A stretch of DNA of 40,200 nucleotides, from positions 1 through 40,200 of the forward strand of contig NZ_QVRA01000031.1 in NCBI RefSeq assembly GCF_003591655.1. Direction: 5' to 3'. The DNA is from Sphingobium terrigena. Its GTDB lineage: Bacteria > Pseudomonadota > Alphaproteobacteria > Sphingomonadales > Sphingomonadaceae. The notes under the pieces are model-generated. The model saw only the letters and a program-made list of their open reading frames with translations. It was not told the DNA's origin and ran no database searches. Shown here one piece after another: positions 39,671 to 40,200 of this stretch (positions are counted from its first letter, which is position 1; every line of letters starts with the position of its first letter). Both the position numbers and the translations under genes were made by a program.

Positions 39671-40200
39671 TCATTGATAATAGCCCCGGCCACGGATGTT
39701 CGTGTGCGCAGGCGTGGGTCGTGCCGGCTCGGTCGCCGGCCTGATCCGGTCGAGCCCGGATTTGAGGATCGCGGCGACCGAAGAGTAGGAGACCGCGTTG
39801 ATGATCAGCGCGCGTTCGCATGATGCTTCCACCCGGTCCCGCTCGTAGCGCCGGGCCAGCGACAGAACGCCCATCGCCGAACGATAGCCCTGTTCAGGAT
39901 GAGGCCGGTCGCGCATCAGCCGTTCGACCAGGATCGCCGCGTTGACGCCGATCTGGTCGGCTTTGCCGATCAGGCTGGCTGGCGTCATGTTGGCATAACG
40001 CTGATGGGCCTTGGGCATATGCTCGCTCACCGTCACATGGCCCCGGCGCTGGGACCGCCGGACATGGCTCGCCACCCGCTGGTGATCGTGGAACAACTCG
40101 ACCACCCTGTGGGTGAGCCGGACATCGACCTGCCGCCCGATCAGCCGGTGCGGGACCGAGTAGAAGGTCTTGTCGACCTCGACATGATAATCGGGATGGA
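39671..40200 (-). CDS. istA: IS21 family transposase IstA, C-terminal part (5' end outside window)
   Basis: The frame enters from the right edge with DYHVEVDKTFYSVPHRLIGRQVDVRLT (Mu-type C-terminal beta-barrel), then VELFHDHQRVASHVR, and the IstA C-terminal region YERDRVEASCERAL, ending NIRGRGYYQ. The DDE catalytic domain lies outside the window. It is followed by istB on the same strand. Confidence 0.9.
   Translation of the reverse strand, partial: HPDYHVEVDKTFYSVPHRLIGRQVDVRLTHRVVELFHDHQRVASHVRRSQRRGHVTVSEHMPKAHQRYANMTPASLIGKADQIGVNAAILVERLMRDRPHPEQGYRSAMGVLSLARRYERDRVEASCERALIINAVSYSSVAAILKSGLDRIRPATEPARPTPAHTNIRGRGYYQ

Larger units (their letters stand above)
38775..40200 (-). mobile_element. 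IS21 family element (extends beyond window)
   Basis: The element interrupts IS66 tnpB. Its terminal region has three direct 20-bp repeats at 38781-38800, 38804-38823 and 38827-38846 (pattern TTTCG-TAA-CGGGACA, spaced 23 bp), which is the multiple-terminal-repeat structure of IS21 elements. istB and istA lie on the minus strand. The exact first base is uncertain (TGTGTGCG or TGTGCG near 38773). Confidence 0.85.

Overview
The window reads as part of a GC-rich plasmid from a sphingomonad (Sphingomonas, Sphingobium, Rhizorhabdus or a close relative). The signs are paired TonB-dependent receptors next to aromatic or acyl-CoA catabolic genes, a Ti/rhizobial-type traA-oriT-traCDG mobilisation block, an iteron replicon, several toxin-antitoxin pairs and dense, nested insertion sequences. 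Everything here is read by eye; no database search was run.

Layout. 1-1060: IS debris (end of an IS66 tnpC, a structured IS110-type end, and a 162-bp inverted piece of the IS110 element found intact at 37.1 kb). 1070-9357 (minus strand): a catabolic operon, in transcription order tetR, Rieske dioxygenase alpha and beta, SCPx-like thiolase/aldolase, DUF35 OB-fold protein, acyl-CoA ligase, TonB receptor. The order of the five enzyme genes matches ipfABDEF, the ibuprofen/2-arylpropionate operon described in Sphingomonas sp. Ibu-2: ligation to CoA, dioxygenation at the ring carbon bearing the side chain, then aldolase-type release of propionyl-CoA leaving an alkylcatechol. 9386-12105: IS3 remnant, an orphan alpha/beta hydrolase, an IS21 fragment, two decayed BrnT/BrnA loci and a WGR protein. 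12153-17097: traA relaxase, candidate oriT, traC, traD and a truncated traG. 17124-19215: oriV (DnaA box, AT-rich stretch, six direct iterons), a Rep_3-type initiator, an RHH partition protein and the 3' part of a parA. 19216-21645: an IS3 element carrying an IS110 element. 21649-22920: the 5' end of a second (RPA-type) repA, an intact parA-parB pair and an octamer-repeat candidate centromere. 22912-27000: SprT-like pseudogene, AbrB/PIN pair, and an overlapping five-gene operon (vapB, vapC, bactofilin-like, unknown, tyrosine recombinase). 27300-37006 (plus strand): a second catabolic operon (enoyl-CoA hydratase, thiolase, DUF35, NDP-forming CoA ligase, acyl-CoA dehydrogenase, SDR, TonB receptor). 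37083-40200: intact IS110, then an IS66 broken by an IS21.

How it fits together. Two CoA-dependent side-chain operons, each ending in a TonB receptor gene, flank a plasmid backbone. They share a promoter-region motif (ATTGATCAG preceded by TTGAC), so the TetR protein may control both. The backbone looks like a fusion of two replicons joined at the IS3: the initiator is intact only in one and the partition system only in the other. No ferredoxin, ferredoxin reductase or ring-cleavage dioxygenase is present, so the pathway must be completed from elsewhere in the cell.
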